This document shows, in pieces, positions 18,779-29,230 of a stretch of 64,000 bases of DNA. The position numbers and the translations under genes were made by a program. Origin of the DNA: Thiocapsa imhoffii (GTDB lineage Bacteria > Pseudomonadota > Gammaproteobacteria > Chromatiales > Chromatiaceae); contig NZ_NRSD01000007.1 in NCBI RefSeq assembly GCF_016583985.1, positions 1 to 64,000 of the forward strand, in the 5' to 3' direction. A model generated the notes under the pieces. The model was not told the DNA's origin. It worked only from the letters and a program-made list of their open reading frames with translations, and searched no databases. Each line of letters begins with the position of its first letter. Positions within the stretch are counted from its first letter, which is position 1.

Positions 18779-19711
18779 TCAGGCGTGACCGATCAGTTCG
18801 TCGATATGGACGCTGACGGATCGTCCGAGCGCCGAGAGGCTATAGCCCCCCTCAAGACACGAGACGATGCGCTCTTCGGCATGACGCCGGGCGATCAGGT
18901 GGAGTTCTCGCGTGATCCAGGCGTAATCGGGTTCGCGCAAGTTGAAATGCGCCATGTCATCCTCGGCATGGCCGTCGAATCCGGCCGAGATCATGATCAG
19001 TTGCGGCGCGAAGGCATCGATCCTCGGTAACCAGGCCGACTCGACCGCGGCCCTGTAAGCTGCGCCGTCGGTCAGTTTTGGCAGCGGCAGGTTGAGGATA
19101 TTCGCCGCCTTGGTGTCGGCCCCGCTGCCAGGGTAGAAGGGGTGTTGAAAACTCGAGCAGAAGAGGACGCGCTCGTCACCGATGAAGATCTCCTCGGTGC
19201 CGTTACCATGGTGGACATCGAAATCGACGATCAGGATGCGCTTGAGGCCATGGTGCTCCATGGCATGCGTGGCGCCGATCGCAACATTGTTGAAGAGACA
19301 AAAGCCACCGGGGGTGCGTCGACCCGCGTGGTGCCCGGGTGGGCGTACACTGGAGAAGGCGGCGTGGTGTTTTTCGCTCATCACCAGGTCGACGCCCAGG
19401 ATCGCGGCCCCCGCAGCGCGCAGGGCGGCAGGCAGGGTGTGGTTGTTCATGGCGGTGTCTCCGTCGATCCACACCATGACATCGTCGACCTCCGGCGCGG
19501 CCGCCATGATGTCTCGAACATAATCCGCATCATGGACCCGCAGTAACTGCTCGAGGCTGGCCTCCGGGGCGTCGTAGTGGGTCACCAGCATCTCCATCCC
19601 CGAGGCAATCAACCGGTCCTGGATCGCGAAGAGCCGTTCCGGGCACTCGGGGTGGTGTGCCCCCATCCGATGTTGTTGGCAGATCGGGTGAGAAATGAAC
19701 GCAAGGTTCAT
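18779..19711 (-). CDS. HDAC-family protein deacetylase (AcuC-like / class II)
   Basis: A 310-residue histone-deacetylase-superfamily enzyme. Zn and catalytic residues are visible: RPPGHHAG with the His pair at 127-128, the metal-binding DFDVHHGNGT, and GFDGHAEDDM near the C-terminus. In bacteria such enzymes remove acetyl groups from protein lysines (AcuC) or polyamines. It is transcribed divergently from a Pat-like acetyltransferase 245 bases away, which favours protein lysine as substrate, though this is inference. GAGG lies upstream of the ATG at 19711. Confidence 0.9.
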   Translation of the reverse strand: MNLAFISHPICQQHRMGAHHPECPERLFAIQDRLIASGMEMLVTHYDAPEASLEQLLRVHDADYVRDIMAAAPEVDDVMVWIDGDTAMNNHTLPAALRAAGAAILGVDLVMSEKHHAAFSSVRPPGHHAGRRTPGGFCLFNNVAIGATHAMEHHGLKRILIVDFDVHHGNGTEEIFIGDERVLFCSSFQHPFYPGSGADTKAANILNLPLPKLTDGAAYRAAVESAWLPRIDAFAPQLIMISAGFDGHAEDDMAHFNLREPDYAWITRELHLIARRHAEERIVSCLEGGYSLSALGRSVSVHIDELIGHA

Positions 19712-19955
19712 GAGAGAGTCCTCGAGTCTCGATCACACACAGGCGCCGTCAGGTCATCCCGGGCGATTCTTGTTGTCGATATGCGCCAGTTGGGGCGCGA
19801 TCAGATGGTTTGCGAATCCAATCCTGATCCACCCGACCGTCGCGATGCAGGTGGCCATCACAAGCATGCGCGTTCACCGCATGGTGCTGGCTCGACGAAG
19901 GCGAGCGGTCCGCGCTTAGCTTAATCCCATTTGCCGCCCGGGAGGGCATCATCCG

Positions 19956-22634
19956 ATGCGTGTATCCGATATCGAACAGCTCTTCACCCCCAGCACCGTC
20001 GCCGTCTTTGGTGCCAGCGACAGCCAGGGCTCCATCGGCGGCATGGTGTTTCGCAATCTGCTCGAAGGGCAGTTTCAGGGCAATGCCTATCCCATCAATC
20101 CGAAATACGACGAGGTTGCCGGCCAACCCTGCTATCGCGACCTCTCACATCTGGATAAGCACGTCGACCTGGCCTTGATCGCGACCCCGGCGGATCGCGT
20201 TGCGGGAATTCTTGAGCAATGTGGAGGTTATGGGGTAAAGGTCGCCGTGGTGCACTCCGCTGGATTCGGTGAATACGGCGAACGTGGATTCACGCTGCAG
20301 GAACGGATGGTCGAGGCCGCGCGCACCAATCGCATCCGGGTGCTGGGTCCCAACTGCATCGGCGCCATGCGTCCTCAACACCGTCTGAACGCGAGCGTGG
20401 GTCAGGACCTGCCACGTCCAGGCAACATTGCCTTGGTCTCCCAATCCGGCGCGATTTGCACGGCAATGATCGATTGGTCCGAGCGCCGCGGGATCGGGTT
20501 CTCGGCCGTGGTGTCGCTCGGGGCCGCGGCGGATGTCGATTTCGGCGATGTGCTCGATTATTTGGCCTTGGATCCGCAGACCAAATGCATCCTCCTCTAC
20601 GTCGAGGGGATCCGCAATGCGCGCCATTTCATGAGCGGCTTGCGAGCGGCGGCACGCTTGAAGCCCGTAGTCGTGGTGAAGGCGGGCCGCTATGCCGCCC
20701 GCTCGCGCAGTCTGAAGTCACACACCGGTGCCTATGTCGGGTCGGCTGATGTCTTTCGTGCCGTCACCGAGCGTGCCGGAGTCGTGCAGGTCGGTCAGTT
20801 GGATCAGTTGTTCGCGGCCGCGCAGGTGTTCGGAACCGAGCGGCGCTTGGCCGGTGATCGCATCGCCATTATCACCAACGGCGGCGGCCCCGGTGTGCTC
20901 GCGGCCGATCGCGCGCTTGCGCTCGGGTTGCAATTAGCGGAGATCAGCGACAGCACCCGCAAGACCCTGGAGCAGGCACTGCCTGATTATTGGTCACACG
21001 GCAATCCGATCGACATCATCGGTGATGCCCCGCCCGAGCGCTATCGGGCCGTACTCGATGCCTGTCTCGCCGATCCGCAGGTCGACGGCGTGCTCTGTGT
21101 CCTGGCGCCCTTGGTCTTCGGTGATCCGGTCGCGACCGCTGAACAGGTCGTGGCCGCCGCCAAGGAGAGTCGCAAGCCGGTGCTGGCCTGTTGGATGGGG
21201 GGGAAACGGGTTGCCGAGGCGCAGGAACTGTTGGCTGCGTTCGACGTTCCCCATTTCGACAGTCCGGAGGTGGCGGTCGATGCCTTCTCCTATCTCGCTA
21301 ACTATCAGCGAAATCAGAAACTTCTGATGCAGTCGCCCGGCCCTTTGTCGCACGAGGACGCTCCCGACATCGAGGGCGCGCGGCTCATCATCGAAGGCGT
21401 GATGGGGGAAGGTCGCAAGGTCCTCGGCACGATTGAGGCGAAGGCCATCCTCTCGGCCTTTCGCATTCCGACCACGCAAGCGGTGCTAACGCGCACGCCT
21501 AATGAGGCATTGATGGCCGCGCAAGCGCTCGGCTTTCCGGTGGTGATGAAGATCAACTCACCCGACCTCCAGCACAAGTCGGATGTCGATGGCGTGCGGT
21601 TGAACATCAACGATGCCCAATCGGTGCGGCGCACCTACACCGAGATCATCGAGCGGGCGGCTCGCTTGCGTCCCGAGGCGCGCCTGGAAGGCATCACCGT
21701 CGAGCACATGGCCTCAATGCGCGCGGCGCGCGAACTCATGATCAGTGTCTCGCGCGATCCGATTTTCGGCCCCGTGATCAGCTTCGGTGCTGGTGGCACC
21801 AAGGTCGAAATGCTGGAGGATCGCGCGCTGGGGCTGCCGCCCCTCAATGCGTTCATCATCCGCACCATGATCGACCATACGCGGGTGGTGCGCCTGATGG
21901 GTGCCTTTCAACACATGCCGCCCATGAATCGCGCTGCCTTGGCACGGATTCTCCAGCGCGTCTCGGAGATGGTGTGCGAGTTGCCTGAGATCATCTCGAT
22001 GGACATCAATCCCTTGATCGGGACCGATCGGGACGTCACGGCCGTCGACGCCCGCATCATGGTTGATTACCGTCCACCCCAGCAGACCACCTATGGACAC
22101 ATGGCCATCCACCCCTATCCCAGCCACCTGATCGAGCGCGTGCAATTACCCGATGGCAAGGATTTGGTGATCCGGCCGATCCGCCCCGAGGATGCGGAGA
22201 TGGAGCAGAATTTTGTGCGCGGTCTCTCCGAACAGACGAAATATTTTCGCTTCATGCAGGCCATCAAGGAGTTAACCCCCGAGATGCTGGTGCGGTTCAC
22301 GCAGATCGACTATGACCGTGAAATGGCGTTGATCGGCGTGGTCGAACTCGAGGGCCGCGAGATCGAAGTTGGGGTTGCCCGCTATATGGCCCGCCCCGGC
22401 GGCGAGGCCTGTGAGTTCGCCATCGTCGTCTCCGATACCTGGCGTAATCTCGGAATCGGGGCACGTCTCATGCGCTCGTTGATGCAAAACGCCCGTTCAC
22501 GTGGATTTCGCGTGATGGACGGAGAGGTCTTGACCGCGAACAACCGGATGCTGGCTTTAGTGAAATCACTCGGCTTTCGCATCGAGAGTGATCCCCACGA
22601 CATGGCGATCAAATGGGTGACGAAGGTGCTCTAG
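19956..22634 (+). CDS. Acyl-CoA synthetase (NDP-forming)-like / GNAT acetyltransferase fusion (Pat-type)
   Basis: An 892-residue fusion. Residues 1-130 are a CoA-binding Rossmann fold (VAVFGASDSQGSIGG), ~140-460 a CoA-ligase domain with the LKSHTGA motif (His256, where ADP-forming ligases carry the phosphohistidine), ~480-700 an ATP-grasp domain, and ~725-892 a GNAT domain (IRPIRPEDAEM ... LGIGARLMRSLMQNA). This layout is that of Pat/PatZ protein lysine acetyltransferases, which acetylate acetyl-CoA synthetase and other enzymes. Because His256 is retained, ligase activity cannot be excluded. GGGAGGG lies 10 bases before the ATG. Confidence 0.9.
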   Translation: MRVSDIEQLFTPSTVAVFGASDSQGSIGGMVFRNLLEGQFQGNAYPINPKYDEVAGQPCYRDLSHLDKHVDLALIATPADRVAGILEQCGGYGVKVAVVHSAGFGEYGERGFTLQERMVEAARTNRIRVLGPNCIGAMRPQHRLNASVGQDLPRPGNIALVSQSGAICTAMIDWSERRGIGFSAVVSLGAAADVDFGDVLDYLALDPQTKCILLYVEGIRNARHFMSGLRAAARLKPVVVVKAGRYAARSRSLKSHTGAYVGSADVFRAVTERAGVVQVGQLDQLFAAAQVFGTERRLAGDRIAIITNGGGPGVLAADRALALGLQLAEISDSTRKTLEQALPDYWSHGNPIDIIGDAPPERYRAVLDACLADPQVDGVLCVLAPLVFGDPVATAEQVVAAAKESRKPVLACWMGGKRVAEAQELLAAFDVPHFDSPEVAVDAFSYLANYQRNQKLLMQSPGPLSHEDAPDIEGARLIIEGVMGEGRKVLGTIEAKAILSAFRIPTTQAVLTRTPNEALMAAQALGFPVVMKINSPDLQHKSDVDGVRLNINDAQSVRRTYTEIIERAARLRPEARLEGITVEHMASMRAARELMISVSRDPIFGPVISFGAGGTKVEMLEDRALGLPPLNAFIIRTMIDHTRVVRLMGAFQHMPPMNRAALARILQRVSEMVCELPEIISMDINPLIGTDRDVTAVDARIMVDYRPPQQTTYGHMAIHPYPSHLIERVQLPDGKDLVIRPIRPEDAEMEQNFVRGLSEQTKYFRFMQAIKELTPEMLVRFTQIDYDREMALIGVVELEGREIEVGVARYMARPGGEACEFAIVVSDTWRNLGIGARLMRSLMQNARSRGFRVMDGEVLTANNRMLALVKSLGFRIESDPHDMAIKWVTKVL

Positions 22635-22712
22635 ATCGATGCCCGAGGGGCCGGTGGCGCGAGCCGGTGCGGGTTCGGTGCCTGGGGCGGCAATGATCCT
22701 CGCACGACTGGG

Positions 22713-22742
22713 GGAACCGCGACACTGGCGTCGCGGTTCCTT
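22713..22742. terminator. Hairpin between convergent pat-like and mltD-like genes
   Basis: A perfect 11-bp stem (22713-22723 with 22730-22740) encloses a 6-base loop. It lies between the plus-strand gene ending at 22634 and the minus-strand gene ending at 22758. Only TT follows on the plus strand, so U-tract support is weak, but stem strength and position fit a shared terminator. Confidence 0.6.
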
Positions 22743-22757
22743 GACGCCACTGCGGTA

Positions 22758-24299
22758 CTAACTGCTCACCTTGAGCTTTTGGCCCGGCCGGATGTTGTTA
22801 TCGGTTGGGCTGATCTTGTTCAAACGACGCAATTCATCGACCGTGAGACCGTTTTCGACGGCAACGCGATACAGGGTTTCCTGTGGTTTCACAACGTGAT
22901 AGCGCGGCTTGGACGCTGCTGGCTTGGCCGTTGATGCCGTCGTTGCACGCGCCACATTGGACGTGGTCTTGGTTGTGGTGGTCGCCTTCACCGTCGACTG
23001 CTTCGCCTGTGTAACCGCAGGGCGGGCGGGAGCCGGTGCCGCTTGCGGCGTGGCCCGCGCGATCATGCTATGCGAGACGGGTGGGGGATGGCTGGCAACG
23101 CGTTGCTTGGTGCCCGCGGGCAGCCAGATCGTCGTTCCGGATGGCAAGTTGGCACGTCCCTCGCGGACACGATCGCGCCAATGTAGGTTCAACTCGGCGA
23201 GTTGCCGCGAGGAGACTCCGTAGTGGCTGGCGAGGTGGGTCACTGGCATGCCGTGTTGCAGGACCAAGCGGTCATGTGCCCAGGGTTGCTCCGGACTGAT
23301 TCCTTCAGGAAAGTAGCGCTTTGCATTGCGTGTGACCTCGCGCGCGGCGATGAATTCGGCATAGAAGTTACGGGACGCGAAGCCGAAATAGGGCCCTTTG
23401 TACTGTTGCACGATGCGTCCGATGTCGTCGCCGAATTGGGCCTTGGCGTTGGCCATCCCTCCTTGTCCGTGATTGTAGGAGGTGATGGCAAGCGGCCAGC
23501 TGCCGAGCCGTCGGTGCGCCTGCGCAAGATAACGGGCGGCGGCATCGGCGGCGATGATGGGATCGAACCGTTCGTCGATGGTGTCGTTGACGCTCATGAA
23601 CATGCGCCCGGTCGCGGGCATGAACTGCCAGACCCCAGCGGCGCCGACACTCGAACGGGCGTTGGTCTGGAAGGAAGACTCCACATGGGGAAGGTAGGCG
23701 AGGTCTTCAGGAACACCGTGTTGGCGCATGATCTCCCGAAAATGGGGGTCATAGCGCCCGCTGATCTCCACGCCACGACGGAAGCGTTCGCGCAGCCCCC
23801 GCTGGCTCCGAACACGATCGGAGGCACCATAAATCGCACCACTACCGCCCGCGCGCTCGAGCTTCTCGAGTAGGGCCCGATCCGTGCTCGTCAAGGTCTG
23901 GCCGGCCCGTACACGTGCTTCGACGGCACTCAGCTGGTCCTTGTAAGCACTGGTCCGCGACCGAATCAACTGCCGCTGTGAATCCGTGTAGCCCTCCAGA
24001 ATCGGATCCGGGAGTTTCACGACCTCATAGACCACGCCCATGTGTTCATTGTCGTGGATTGCCACCTCTCCCCGGCCCCAGATCCCATAGACATGGCGCC
24101 AGAAGTCGACGTTGGGTTGGATTTCCGCTGGGACCGGGAAAAACTCCGAACTGGAGATCTGATAGCTCCCCAGGCGAGTGGACGAGTGGCTCGTACCGTC
24201 GCGCGAGTCGCCCTGACTGCTGCATCCGGCGAGTCCAATGAGGGTGATCAGGAGCAGAATGACAGGCAGCAGCAGTGATGGGTGGCAGTGGTTTCGCAT
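22758..24299 (-). CDS. mltD: MltD-like membrane-bound lytic murein transglycosylase (lipoprotein)
   Basis: A 513-residue peptidoglycan lyase. The N-terminus has a lipoprotein signal ending LIGLAGC (Cys about 24). The centre holds the GH23/SLT fold: YLPHVESSF (catalytic Glu), GAAGVWQFMPATGR and ITSYNHGQGG. After it comes a LysM-like segment, then an Ala/Thr-rich linker and a C-terminal LysM (YHVVKPQETLYRVA). It cleaves murein glycan from the periplasmic side of the outer membrane. I prefer the ATG at 24299 (MRNHCHPS) with GAGG upstream; an ATG at 24323 lacks such a site. Confidence 0.87.
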   Translation of the reverse strand: MRNHCHPSLLLPVILLLITLIGLAGCSSQGDSRDGTSHSSTRLGSYQISSSEFFPVPAEIQPNVDFWRHVYGIWGRGEVAIHDNEHMGVVYEVVKLPDPILEGYTDSQRQLIRSRTSAYKDQLSAVEARVRAGQTLTSTDRALLEKLERAGGSGAIYGASDRVRSQRGLRERFRRGVEISGRYDPHFREIMRQHGVPEDLAYLPHVESSFQTNARSSVGAAGVWQFMPATGRMFMSVNDTIDERFDPIIAADAAARYLAQAHRRLGSWPLAITSYNHGQGGMANAKAQFGDDIGRIVQQYKGPYFGFASRNFYAEFIAAREVTRNAKRYFPEGISPEQPWAHDRLVLQHGMPVTHLASHYGVSSRQLAELNLHWRDRVREGRANLPSGTTIWLPAGTKQRVASHPPPVSHSMIARATPQAAPAPARPAVTQAKQSTVKATTTTKTTSNVARATTASTAKPAASKPRYHVVKPQETLYRVAVENGLTVDELRRLNKISPTDNNIRPGQKLKVSS

Positions 24300-24480
24300 G
24301 GTCCGCGGGTCCTCGTGAGGCATCAGGGTCAATCATTGTGTTGAGTGTGTGTCGCAACGGGGGCGTCGCGGCTTGGATCCGCGCGACACACGCGTGCGCC
24401 GTGATCGAGACCGGCGAACCGAGACGGCGGCCAGTGCGCGATGATCCCGAGCGTGGCCTGGACGAGCCCCTCGGTGCTGC

Positions 24481-25071
24481 TCACGCCCCGAGCGGAGTGA
24501 TCCCAGCGGCCTCGAGCAAGCGCGTTAAGCGGATCAGAGGCAAGCCAATCAGGGCGTTTGGATCATCGCATTCGATGCGCTCGAAGAGCGCGATCCCGAG
24601 GCTCTCCGACTTGAAGCTTCCGGCACAGTCGAAGGGTTGCTCGCGATCGAGATAGCCGTCGATCTGCGCTCGCGTGAGCCGGCGCATGTGGACACCGACC
24701 GGTTCGACAAGGGTTTGTGCCACATCCGTCTTGGTGTTCAAGAGACACAGCCCGGTTTGAAAGAGGAGTGTCCGCCCGGATGCGCGCTCCAATTGCGCGA
24801 TCGCACGCGCGCGCGTGCCCGGTTTCCCAAGGATCTCTCCATCGAGACAGGCGACTTGATCGGATCCGATGATTAAGGCATCGGGATACTGCCCCGCGAC
24901 AGCCCGCGCCTTGGCTTCGGCGAGGCGCAGCACCAGGACTTGTGGTGGTTCCCCGGGACGCGCCCCTTCGTCAACGGCAGGAGCAGCCGTATGGAACGGA
25001 ATGCCCAAACGCTCCAACAGGGCACGGCGATACGGCGATGTGGACGCGAGGACAAGCACGCGGCGCGGCAC
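24481..25071 (-). CDS. Maf-family nucleotide pyrophosphatase (YceF-like)
   Basis: A 196-residue Maf/HAM1-fold enzyme. The N-terminal VLVLASTSPYRRALLERL is the family signature, followed by E-A-KA (LAEAKARA) and GSDQVACLDGEILGKP. The GSDQVA variant points to the YceF group, which removes pyrophosphate from 7-methyl-GTP. The GTG at 25071 gives the family's usual N-terminus; the frame extends upstream without homology. No strong ribosome binding site is visible. It is separated from ftsH by a terminator, so it has its own promoter. Confidence 0.87.
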   Translation of the reverse strand: MPRRVLVLASTSPYRRALLERLGIPFHTAAPAVDEGARPGEPPQVLVLRLAEAKARAVAGQYPDALIIGSDQVACLDGEILGKPGTRARAIAQLERASGRTLLFQTGLCLLNTKTDVAQTLVEPVGVHMRRLTRAQIDGYLDREQPFDCAGSFKSESLGIALFERIECDDPNALIGLPLIRLTRLLEAAGITPLGA

Positions 25072-25164
25072 CTGTGATGAGGCCAAAAGACTCAGGTCAC
25101 CATCAGGCCAGGGCCTGGCGAACTGCCAGGTTGCCACCCAACCTCGGACCAATTTCACTCAAGT

Positions 25165-25202
25165 ATAAAACAAAAAAGCCTTCGCAACAGGTTGCGAAGG
25201 CT
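25165..25202 (-). terminator. Rho-independent terminator of ftsH
   Basis: On the minus strand a 12-bp stem (25191-25202 with 25177-25188) is followed by TTTTTTG then TTTT. It lies about 50 bases past the ftsH stop. This is one of the clearest intrinsic terminators in the window. Confidence 0.9.
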
Positions 25203-25253
25203 CATCTTCATGATCGCATGACGGAGCGCCGTGATGGCGGCGCTCCGTGTCGC

Positions 25254-27194
25254 CTAGACGCCGCCGACGGCGCCTCCGACAACGGGCGGGTCCTCACCGT
25301 GGGAAGAGCCGCCCCGGCTCGCGGGGACATCACCACCACCCCCAGCACTGGGCTTGGCGTCACTGCCGGCATCGTCGTCGGGTTCACGGACTGGGCGCCC
25401 CTCCATGATGTCGTCGATCTGCTCCTTACTGATGGTTTCGTATTTCAGCAAGGCCTCCGCCATCGTATGCAGTTTGCCGAGATTATCCTCCAGGATCTGT
25501 TTCGCCCGGCGGTAGTTACGGTCGATGATGTGACGAACTTCCTTGTCGATCGCCTGGGCCGTCTCGGGCGAGACTTGCCGTTGCTGTGTCACCGAACGGC
25601 CGAGGAAGACCTCGCCCTCGTCCTCGGCATAGGCGAGCGGACCTAAATTGTCGGACAGCCCGAAGCGGGTCACCATGTTGCGGGCGATATCGGTCGCGCG
25701 CTCGATATCGTTCGATGCCCCGGTCGTGACCTGCTCCGGTCCGAAGATCATCTCCTCAGCGAGACGTCCACCGAACAGGGTCGAGAGTTGGCTCTCGAGT
25801 TGGCGCTTGCTCATGCTGTAGCGGTCCCGTTCGGGCAGGAAGAGGGTGACGCCGAGTGCCCGCCCACGCGGAATGATGCTCACCTTATGGACCGGATCAT
25901 GTTCCGGAACCAGGCGACCAACAATGGCGTGCCCCGCCTCATGGAAGGCCGTGAGTTTGCGTTCGGACTCGGACATCACGATGCTGCGCCGTTCCGCCCC
26001 CATCATGATCTTGTCCTTGGCCCGCTCGAACATCTGCATGTTGACCTCGACATGCCCGGCGCGGGCCGCGAACAGCGCCGCCTCATTCACCAGGTTGGCG
26101 AGATCGGCGCCGGAGAAGCCGGGCGTGCCGCGCGCGATGGTTCGCGCATCGACATCATCAGCGATCGGCACCTTACGCATATGGACCTCGAGGATCGCCG
26201 CCCGACCGGCGAGATCGGGCAAACCGACGACGACTTGGCGATCAAAGCGCCCTGGGCGCAAGAGCGCCGGATCGAGCACATCGGCGCGGTTGGTCGCGGC
26301 GATCACGATGATGCCTTCATTACCGGCGAATCCATCCATCTCGACCAACAACTGATTCAGCGTCTGCTCGCGCTCGTCGTGACCGCCACCGAGGCCCGCA
26401 CCGCGCTTGCGCCCGACGGCGTCGATCTCATCGATGAAGATAATGCAAGGCGCGGCCTTCTTCGCCTGCTCGAACAGATCGCGCACGCGGGAGGCACCCA
26501 CGCCGACGAACATCTCAACGAAGTCAGAGCCCGAGATACTATAGAAGGGCACCTTGGCCTCACCCGCAATGGCGCGCGCGAGCAAGGTCTTACCGGTCCC
26601 GGGCGGTCCAACCATCAGGACGCCGCGGGGGATGCGGCCACCGAGGTTCGAAAACTTCTGGGGATTCCGCAAGAAGTCAACGAGTTCGGCCACCTCTTCC
26701 TTCGCCTCCTCGACCCCCGCGACATCGCGCAGGGTGACCTTCACCTCGCCCTCGGCGTGTTGGCGAGCGCGGCTCTTGCCAAAGTTGAAGATGCCGCCGC
26801 CCCCGGATCCGCCCATATTCCGGCGCATGAACCAGAACCAGACCCCGATGAGCAAAATGAAGGGGAGCCAGGCGATCAGGATCTGGGATAAGACGCTCGG
26901 GCGTTCCGGTGGCTCGGCACGGATGGAGACCGCGTTTCTCAGGAGATCGCCGACCAAGGCGGGGTCACCAGGGTCAAAGGTCTCGAAGCGGGATCCGTCA
27001 GTGCGTACGCCCTTGATCTGCTGGTCACGGATGGTCACCTCGCGGATGGAGCCATCGTCGAGTTCTTGCAGGAATTGGCTGTAGCTCAGATGACGTGACT
27101 CGATCGGGTCGGTATTGGTCATGCTATTGAACAGCATCACCAGCCAAATGGTGACAGCGATCCAGAGCAGCAGGTTAAGATTCTTTGCATTCAT
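25254..27194 (-). CDS. ftsH: ATP-dependent zinc metalloprotease FtsH
   Basis: A 646-residue membrane-anchored AAA protease that degrades misfolded membrane proteins and regulators. Order: first membrane helix (about 5-24), periplasmic part, second helix (~103-122), AAA domain with Walker A GPPGTGKT (~194), Walker [12 protein letters not shown] and the second region of homology, then the zinc site HEAGH (~418). The C-terminal ~35 residues are Gly/Asp-rich. GAGGACG precedes the ATG at 27194. Unlike in E. coli, no rrmJ or folP gene lies beside it. Confidence 0.96.
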   Translation of the reverse strand: MNAKNLNLLLWIAVTIWLVMLFNSMTNTDPIESRHLSYSQFLQELDDGSIREVTIRDQQIKGVRTDGSRFETFDPGDPALVGDLLRNAVSIRAEPPERPSVLSQILIAWLPFILLIGVWFWFMRRNMGGSGGGGIFNFGKSRARQHAEGEVKVTLRDVAGVEEAKEEVAELVDFLRNPQKFSNLGGRIPRGVLMVGPPGTGKTLLARAIAGEAKVPFYSISGSDFVEMFVGVGASRVRDLFEQAKKAAPCIIFIDEIDAVGRKRGAGLGGGHDEREQTLNQLLVEMDGFAGNEGIIVIAATNRADVLDPALLRPGRFDRQVVVGLPDLAGRAAILEVHMRKVPIADDVDARTIARGTPGFSGADLANLVNEAALFAARAGHVEVNMQMFERAKDKIMMGAERRSIVMSESERKLTAFHEAGHAIVGRLVPEHDPVHKVSIIPRGRALGVTLFLPERDRYSMSKRQLESQLSTLFGGRLAEEMIFGPEQVTTGASNDIERATDIARNMVTRFGLSDNLGPLAYAEDEGEVFLGRSVTQQRQVSPETAQAIDKEVRHIIDRNYRRAKQILEDNLGKLHTMAEALLKYETISKEQIDDIMEGRPVREPDDDAGSDAKPSAGGGGDVPASRGGSSHGEDPPVVGGAVGGV

Positions 27195-27523
27195 CGTGGA
27201 ACGTCCTCGTTGACCATCGCTGGGGTGGAGCCCAATCGCTCCGGGCGATGGAGACATGCTGGGAACATCGGGTCAGGGGTCGGAAAACCAACAGAATCGC
27301 TTCTGCAAATCCACATCGCCCATTCCAAGTCACGACAGCTTATCAGCTTTGGCCCTCGCGCAGAGGGCCGTGCTGGTGTGCGCTGATGCCGCAGTGCGAA
27401 GCGGGAACACCACCGGTCCTGTCGTGGTCCCTGACAGGGTTAGGATGGCGTCCGCCCAGAGCCTTCTGACGCTCCAAACGCCGTATCATTCCACTAGCAG
27501 CTTCGAACCAGTCAGGTTTTTCC
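27195..27523. other. Divergent intergenic region ftsH / PDZ gene
   Basis: A 329-base gap that should hold promoters for both genes. I see two small perfect hairpins, GGCCCTC/GAGGGCC (27351-27369) and CCTGTC/GACAGG (27418-27438), and no reliable heat-shock promoter. No gene is supported in this stretch. Confidence 0.4.
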
Positions 27524-28417
27524 ATGCGCTCAACACAATCCTTGTCCTTGGCGGGGTTCATTGGCGGGGTCCTGATCGGGGCCGCGTCGATGGCTGGCTT
27601 TCAAGCGATGACTGACTCCGATCTCACGCCGCCGGAGTCGGGACCACCCGCTGCGCCGGACGCAGCCGAACCGATCGCGAACGCGGCCCTGGCCGTGATC
27701 TCGCCCCCCCCGGATCCCCTATCGGTCGGGGCCCCCCCGCCGAGCGCGCGCGCTGAGACCAGTGAGACCAGCATGCGCCAACTGGAGCGACAGGTTCAGG
27801 ATCTGCGGATTCGCTTGGTCTCGCTCGAGCAATCCATGGCACAGATGATCGCGACCACGGCGCGCCAGACGCATTCCGCGGAGGCGCGTCGACCAGATCC
27901 GCCCCGCACGACCAGCGCACGGCGGGCCGCGCTGGTGGCCGCGGGGGTCGAGCACGCCGTCGCGGAGCGGATCGTACTGCGCGATGCACAGCGCTCGCTC
28001 GATCAACTGGCCCTGCGTGATCAAGCGACTCGCGAGGGCTGGTTTGGAACGGAAGAGTATCGCGAGCAATTGACCCGCTTGAATGCGGATGCCCGCCCGT
28101 TGCGCGAGGAGATCGGCGATGACACCTATGATCTCTATCTCTTCACGACCGGAGCGGATAATCGGGTGGCCGTGGATTCCGTGATCCCCGGGTCGGCCGC
28201 GGAGTTTGCCGGCTTGCAACCGGGCGATCTGATCGAGGCCTATGCCGATGAGCGTTTGTTCGATTTCTCCGAGTTGCGCCGCAAGACCACCGAAGGCGAG
28301 GCAGGAGAACTTGTTGCCGTGCGGCTACGCCGCGATGGTGCCGTGATCGACACCTGGATTCCCCGTGGGCCACTGGGCGTGACCCTCGACTCAGCGCGCT
28401 TCCTGCCGCGACCCTGA
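27524..28417 (+). CDS. Membrane-anchored PDZ-domain protein
   Basis: A 297-residue envelope protein. The N-terminal ~28 residues form a signal/anchor (LAGFIGGVLIGAASMAGF); then a Pro/Ala-rich stretch to ~75, a coiled segment (MRQLERQVQDLRIRLVSLEQSM) and a helical region. The C-terminal ~90 residues are a PDZ domain (VIPGSAAEFAGLQPGDLIEAYADERL). There is no protease triad, so it may be an adaptor or scaffold in the periplasm. It is divergent from ftsH, but a functional link is not shown. Confidence 0.8.
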   Translation: MRSTQSLSLAGFIGGVLIGAASMAGFQAMTDSDLTPPESGPPAAPDAAEPIANAALAVISPPPDPLSVGAPPPSARAETSETSMRQLERQVQDLRIRLVSLEQSMAQMIATTARQTHSAEARRPDPPRTTSARRAALVAAGVEHAVAERIVLRDAQRSLDQLALRDQATREGWFGTEEYREQLTRLNADARPLREEIGDDTYDLYLFTTGADNRVAVDSVIPGSAAEFAGLQPGDLIEAYADERLFDFSELRRKTTEGEAGELVAVRLRRDGAVIDTWIPRGPLGVTLDSARFLPRP

Positions 28418-28481
28418 GCGTGCCGCTCGCGGACGCGCCCGGGTGGGGATCTAAGGGGGGGCGCAAGGCGGCCCGGCTACG

Positions 28482-29021
28482 TTACCGGGCGGCGTCGCGC
28501 TGGAGGTCTTTGTTGAGATCCGCCATCAGCGCCGTTAATGGCCCGGCGATTGGTGGTTGGCCGGATTCAAACCGGCAATGACGACAGTCACCGCGATAGA
28601 CACGGTCGAGACGAACCTGCCCTGTCCCCGGATGGGTGACGCGAATGCGCATGCTGATCTCGCTGCCCGGCCCCGGGGGCTGAGTCCATTTCAGGCTCGT
28701 CAAGGCCGGCTGCATCAGCAACTCGCCCTCATGGGCCTCCGTGCGGGTTTCCAGAGGGATCACGACCGCATAAAGTGGCATGCGGTCGAGTTCTTGTGAC
28801 ATGACCCGCTGGATCCACCAGAGTGATATCTCTGATTCACCCGCGCCTCGTCCGTCGACGACCGGCGCGATCGCCAACGCAACCGGGCCATCATAGCGTT
28901 CATTTTCGGCGATGCTGCCGCGAAACTCCGAGCGTCCAGACCGCGTTCCGCAGCTTGTGATCGCGCCGAGGATCACCAAGGCGATCACCAGATGGATGAG
29001 ATGGCGCAAAGAGCGGGGCAT
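28482..29021 (-). CDS. Putative lipoprotein, unknown function
   Basis: A 179-residue protein with a lipoprotein signal ending LGAITSC (Cys about 24). The mature part has no family I recognise; it includes a CRHC motif (GDCRHCRFESG) that could bind a metal or form a disulfide. It is expected to sit in the periplasm, attached to a membrane. A strong GGAGGAACTC ribosome binding site precedes the ATG. It is on the opposite strand to its neighbours and probably monocistronic. Confidence 0.7.
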   Translation of the reverse strand: MPRSLRHLIHLVIALVILGAITSCGTRSGRSEFRGSIAENERYDGPVALAIAPVVDGRGAGESEISLWWIQRVMSQELDRMPLYAVVIPLETRTEAHEGELLMQPALTSLKWTQPPGPGSEISMRIRVTHPGTGQVRLDRVYRGDCRHCRFESGQPPIAGPLTALMADLNKDLQRDAAR

Positions 29022-29230
29022 GAGTTCCTCCAGGGGCGAGACGACGCTTGATCATAACGAGCGAGCCGGCGCAGACGAAGTGGCGGTGGAGTATGACGCC
29101 AACGCGATCGCTGTGGTATAAACCCAACGAAGCGGTTGCGGGCGGCGGGATGGCGCCAAAGCGCTCGAGACCCACCGCAACGTCCCTACCTAGGCCCCCG
29201 CTGGCGTGGCCGGTTTCACGAGGTTGACCG

